This document shows positions 62,620 through 64,000 of a stretch of 64,000 nucleotides of DNA, piece after piece. Within the stretch, counting starts at the first letter, position 1; each line of letters starts with the position of its first letter. Position numbers and translations under genes: made by a program. The stretch lies in NCBI GenBank assembly GCA_009911365.1, contig QXXF01000014.1:56290-120289 (forward strand), in the 5' to 3' direction. The notes under the pieces were generated by a model that was given only the letters and a program-made list of their open reading frames with translations, ran no database searches and was not told where the DNA came from. This DNA comes from Clostridiales bacterium (lineage in GTDB: Bacteria > Bacillota > Clostridia > Peptostreptococcales > Anaerovoracaceae).

Positions 62620-63492
62620 TTATCTCAATAATTCATTTACTCTTTTCTGTACTGCAGAATAGTCATATCCTGCGGCAGTGAGTTTCTGCTTTCGTTTATC
62701 ACCATTGCCCCAATCACCACGGATAACTTCACGGGCGATGACATCAACAGATTTCTTTGTGCCTGGTGCATCAGCCGGATATACCTTTTTCCCGTTCCCA
62801 TCAAACACAGAATAGCCTTTGTTGGAATCGGCACATTTCTTAGCATTGGCAAGGACGCTGAACGCACCTTTCTGTGATTTACTGTCTGCCCAGGTCTTAC
62901 GCACACGGTAAAGCTGGGATGCAGCTTTATCTGCAGAAGCTCCTGTACCTGTGCTGAGTGCCGCCGTAACCTTTGTTGCCAGATCGCCGAGCCTTGCATA
63001 CAGCCAGTCACCGGGGCAGGATTTGTTTGCAAACCAGCGGTGGACGGTCAGGACCATCTCATCAGATTTTGGCGTATAGTTTAAGGTTTTGTTTCTATCG
63101 CCAAGCCATAGAAGTTTTTTCTTGCCGTTACGTCTGCAGATATCCGTGCAGAGTTTAATGAGCGAATCATAAACTTTGCTGTTTATTGCATACGGCTCTA
63201 TTTTATCACTGGCACATTCGATAGTGACTGCCCTCTGGTCGTTTGCGTTAGATGAGGAACACCAGGAACGGTTTTTCTCCTCCACGCACAAAGAAACCTT
63301 TCCATCCGTGCCGATACCGTAATTGCAGCTTGCCTGCCTTGACGGGCTTGTAAAGCATCCGCAGATACTCTCTGCAGAAAGCTGACCGACCACGCAGTGG
63401 GGCGTGATACGGTCAATGCTGTGCGTTCTCTGTCCTGAGTGATTCGGGCTGAGCCTGGTATAAGCCACCATAGAACTGTTTGTATAAGCCAT
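62620..63492 (-). CDS. Phage N-acetylmuramoyl-L-alanine amidase (endolysin)
   Basis: 290 residues. The N-terminal amidase_2/PGRP-like domain has zinc-ligand His in 'RITPHCVVGQ' (His32), 'NYGIGTDGKVSLCVEE' and the distal 'LTVHRWFANKSCPGDW'. The C-terminal ~40 residues ('IAREVIRGDWGNGDKRKQK' and following) are a Cpl-7-type (CW_7) wall-binding repeat. It cuts the peptidoglycan at lysis. It is immediately downstream of the holin gene, two bases apart. Confidence 0.92.
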   Translation of the reverse strand: MAYTNSSMVAYTRLSPNHSGQRTHSIDRITPHCVVGQLSAESICGCFTSPSRQASCNYGIGTDGKVSLCVEEKNRSWCSSSNANDQRAVTIECASDKIEPYAINSKVYDSLIKLCTDICRRNGKKKLLWLGDRNKTLNYTPKSDEMVLTVHRWFANKSCPGDWLYARLGDLATKVTAALSTGTGASADKAASQLYRVRKTWADSKSQKGAFSVLANAKKCADSNKGYSVFDGNGKKVYPADAPGTKKSVDVIAREVIRGDWGNGDKRKQKLTAAGYDYSAVQKRVNELLR

Positions 63493-63494
63493 AG

Positions 63495-63736
63495 TTATTT
63501 GTCCTCACTTTCCGAGCGGCTGTGTAACTGCTCTAATACTGTTTTGATTTTTTCGGGAACAGGAAGCCCCAGGTACGCCGCATTCTCCAGAAGGCTCACG
63601 CCCTCATTGGAAATGTAGAAGAAGATAACTGCTGTCCTTAAAACGCAGCCTGTTCCGATAACCTGCACGTCAAGGATGTTTGCAGTCCCCACAAGCAGGA
63701 AGATCAGCACCTTCTTGAAAATGCCTTTGAAGCCGA
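63495..63736 (-). pseudogene. Phage holin, N-terminally truncated
   Basis: The reading 'VGFKGIFKKVLIFLLVGTA' to 'SRSESEDK' is the C-terminal 75 residues of a Cph1/TOXFAMLY-type phage holin. The N-terminal half with the first membrane helices is missing. In frame, a TGA lies 12 bases before 'VGFKG', and from there rightward the sequence belongs to a different gene. The holin can therefore not be made here unless its front half lies elsewhere. Confidence 0.8.
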
Positions 63737-64000
63737 CTTCAGTCGGTCATTTTTTGCGGACAGTTCAATACATACCTGTCTGTTTCGTTCTCTGCTCCTA
63801 CGTTTCGTTTCTGTCCCTTGAGCCTTTCTTATCTTTCCCCTGCACTCTGGACAATACTTCGATATTGCGGAGCGGGGGACGTATTCAACACCGCACACTG
63901 TACAATTCTTAGGCTTTAATGCTGTCCACCGCTTTGTGGGTGTGATATGTAATTCACCGACAAAGCCGATGAATTTATAATAAATCTTGATTTCCTGTCT
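63704..64000 (-). CDS. C-terminal end of another serine recombinase (partial)
   Basis: Runs off the right edge. The first visible residues 'QEIKIYYKFIGFVGELHI' match the DUF4368 C-terminal of TnpX-type serine recombinases. They are followed by a zinc-ribbon tail ('NCTVCGVEYVPRSAISKYC', then PECRGK) found in some phage-inserting recombinases. It ends at the stop at 63704 after reading out of frame through the holin sequence, so its natural C-terminus was replaced or extended at the junction near 63736. Confidence 0.7.
   Translation of the reverse strand, partial: RQEIKIYYKFIGFVGELHITPTKRWTALKPKNCTVCGVEYVPRSAISKYCPECRGKIRKAQGTETKRRSRERNRQVCIELSAKNDRLKSASKAFSRRC

Overview
The window reads as chromosome of a low-to-mid GC Firmicute of class Clostridia (Lachnospiraceae/Anaerovoracaceae type). 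The signs are strong AGGAGG ribosome binding sites, BspA-like repeat surface proteins, a DUF1002 protein, TnpX/TnpW-type serine recombinase elements, and Bce-type antimicrobial-peptide modules. The genus is not decided by what I can see. I found no rRNA, tRNA or CRISPR array.

Layout. (1) 1-13.1 kb: an acetyltransferase, then a defence/toxin-type cassette on the minus strand (KAP P-loop NTPase, a 65-codon ORF, RhuM, Fic, and an IetAS-like AAA ATPase plus subtilase pair). Broken pieces of what looks like one giant phage-type protein gene lie on both sides of the cassette. The right-hand piece is itself cut by an IS3 remnant and is followed by a dead IS200/IS605 copy. (2) 13.1-19.1 kb: heavy-metal export (P-type ATPase, separate HMA protein, ArsR regulator, AraC regulator), mobC/relaxase remnants, and an Rrf2 regulator divergent from a flavodoxin-ferredoxin protein. 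(3) 19.3-31.5 kb: nested mobile DNA. Two parts of an IS3 element flank fragments of a conjugative-element gene set, and these flank a serine-recombinase element carrying TnpW, a hairpin-rich segment, an HTH protein and sigma factor, a lipoprotein, and a Bce-like ABC transporter with its two-component system. (4) 31.5-36 kb: a truncated IS3 orfA, two flavodoxin-like reductases and a broken flavin reductase, a decayed IS110, and an HxlR regulator. (5) 36-50.7 kb: ordinary chromosomal genes with higher GC (DUF1002 protein, MarR/MATE, a broken second MATE, glycoside hydrolase 3, arylamine N-acetyltransferase, GNAT, TfoX-C, XRE, two large secreted proteins, a nucleotidyltransferase). (6) 50.9-58.5 kb: an AT-rich defence island on the minus strand (GmrSD-like DUF262 protein, SIR2/N-glycosidase-like/HEPN-like protein, a NERD-like nuclease with SEC-C tail split by an in-frame TAG, an AbiJ-like protein, an XRE regulator). 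(7) 58.6-64 kb: a three-gene serine-recombinase cassette, a SHOCT-like protein, a phage amidase, a truncated holin, and the tail of another serine recombinase running off the right edge.

How it fits together. Regions 1, 6 and 7 look like successive layers of phage and integrative elements that brought in anti-phage genes. The most interesting candidate system is the co-directional set at 53.7-58.5 kb: XRE, AbiJ-like, NERD/SEC-C, and the SIR2 fusion. The fusion combines two potential NAD/nucleotide-cleaving folds with a HEPN-like tail carrying an R-x4-H motif. Functional statements rest on motif reading only; no database search was run.
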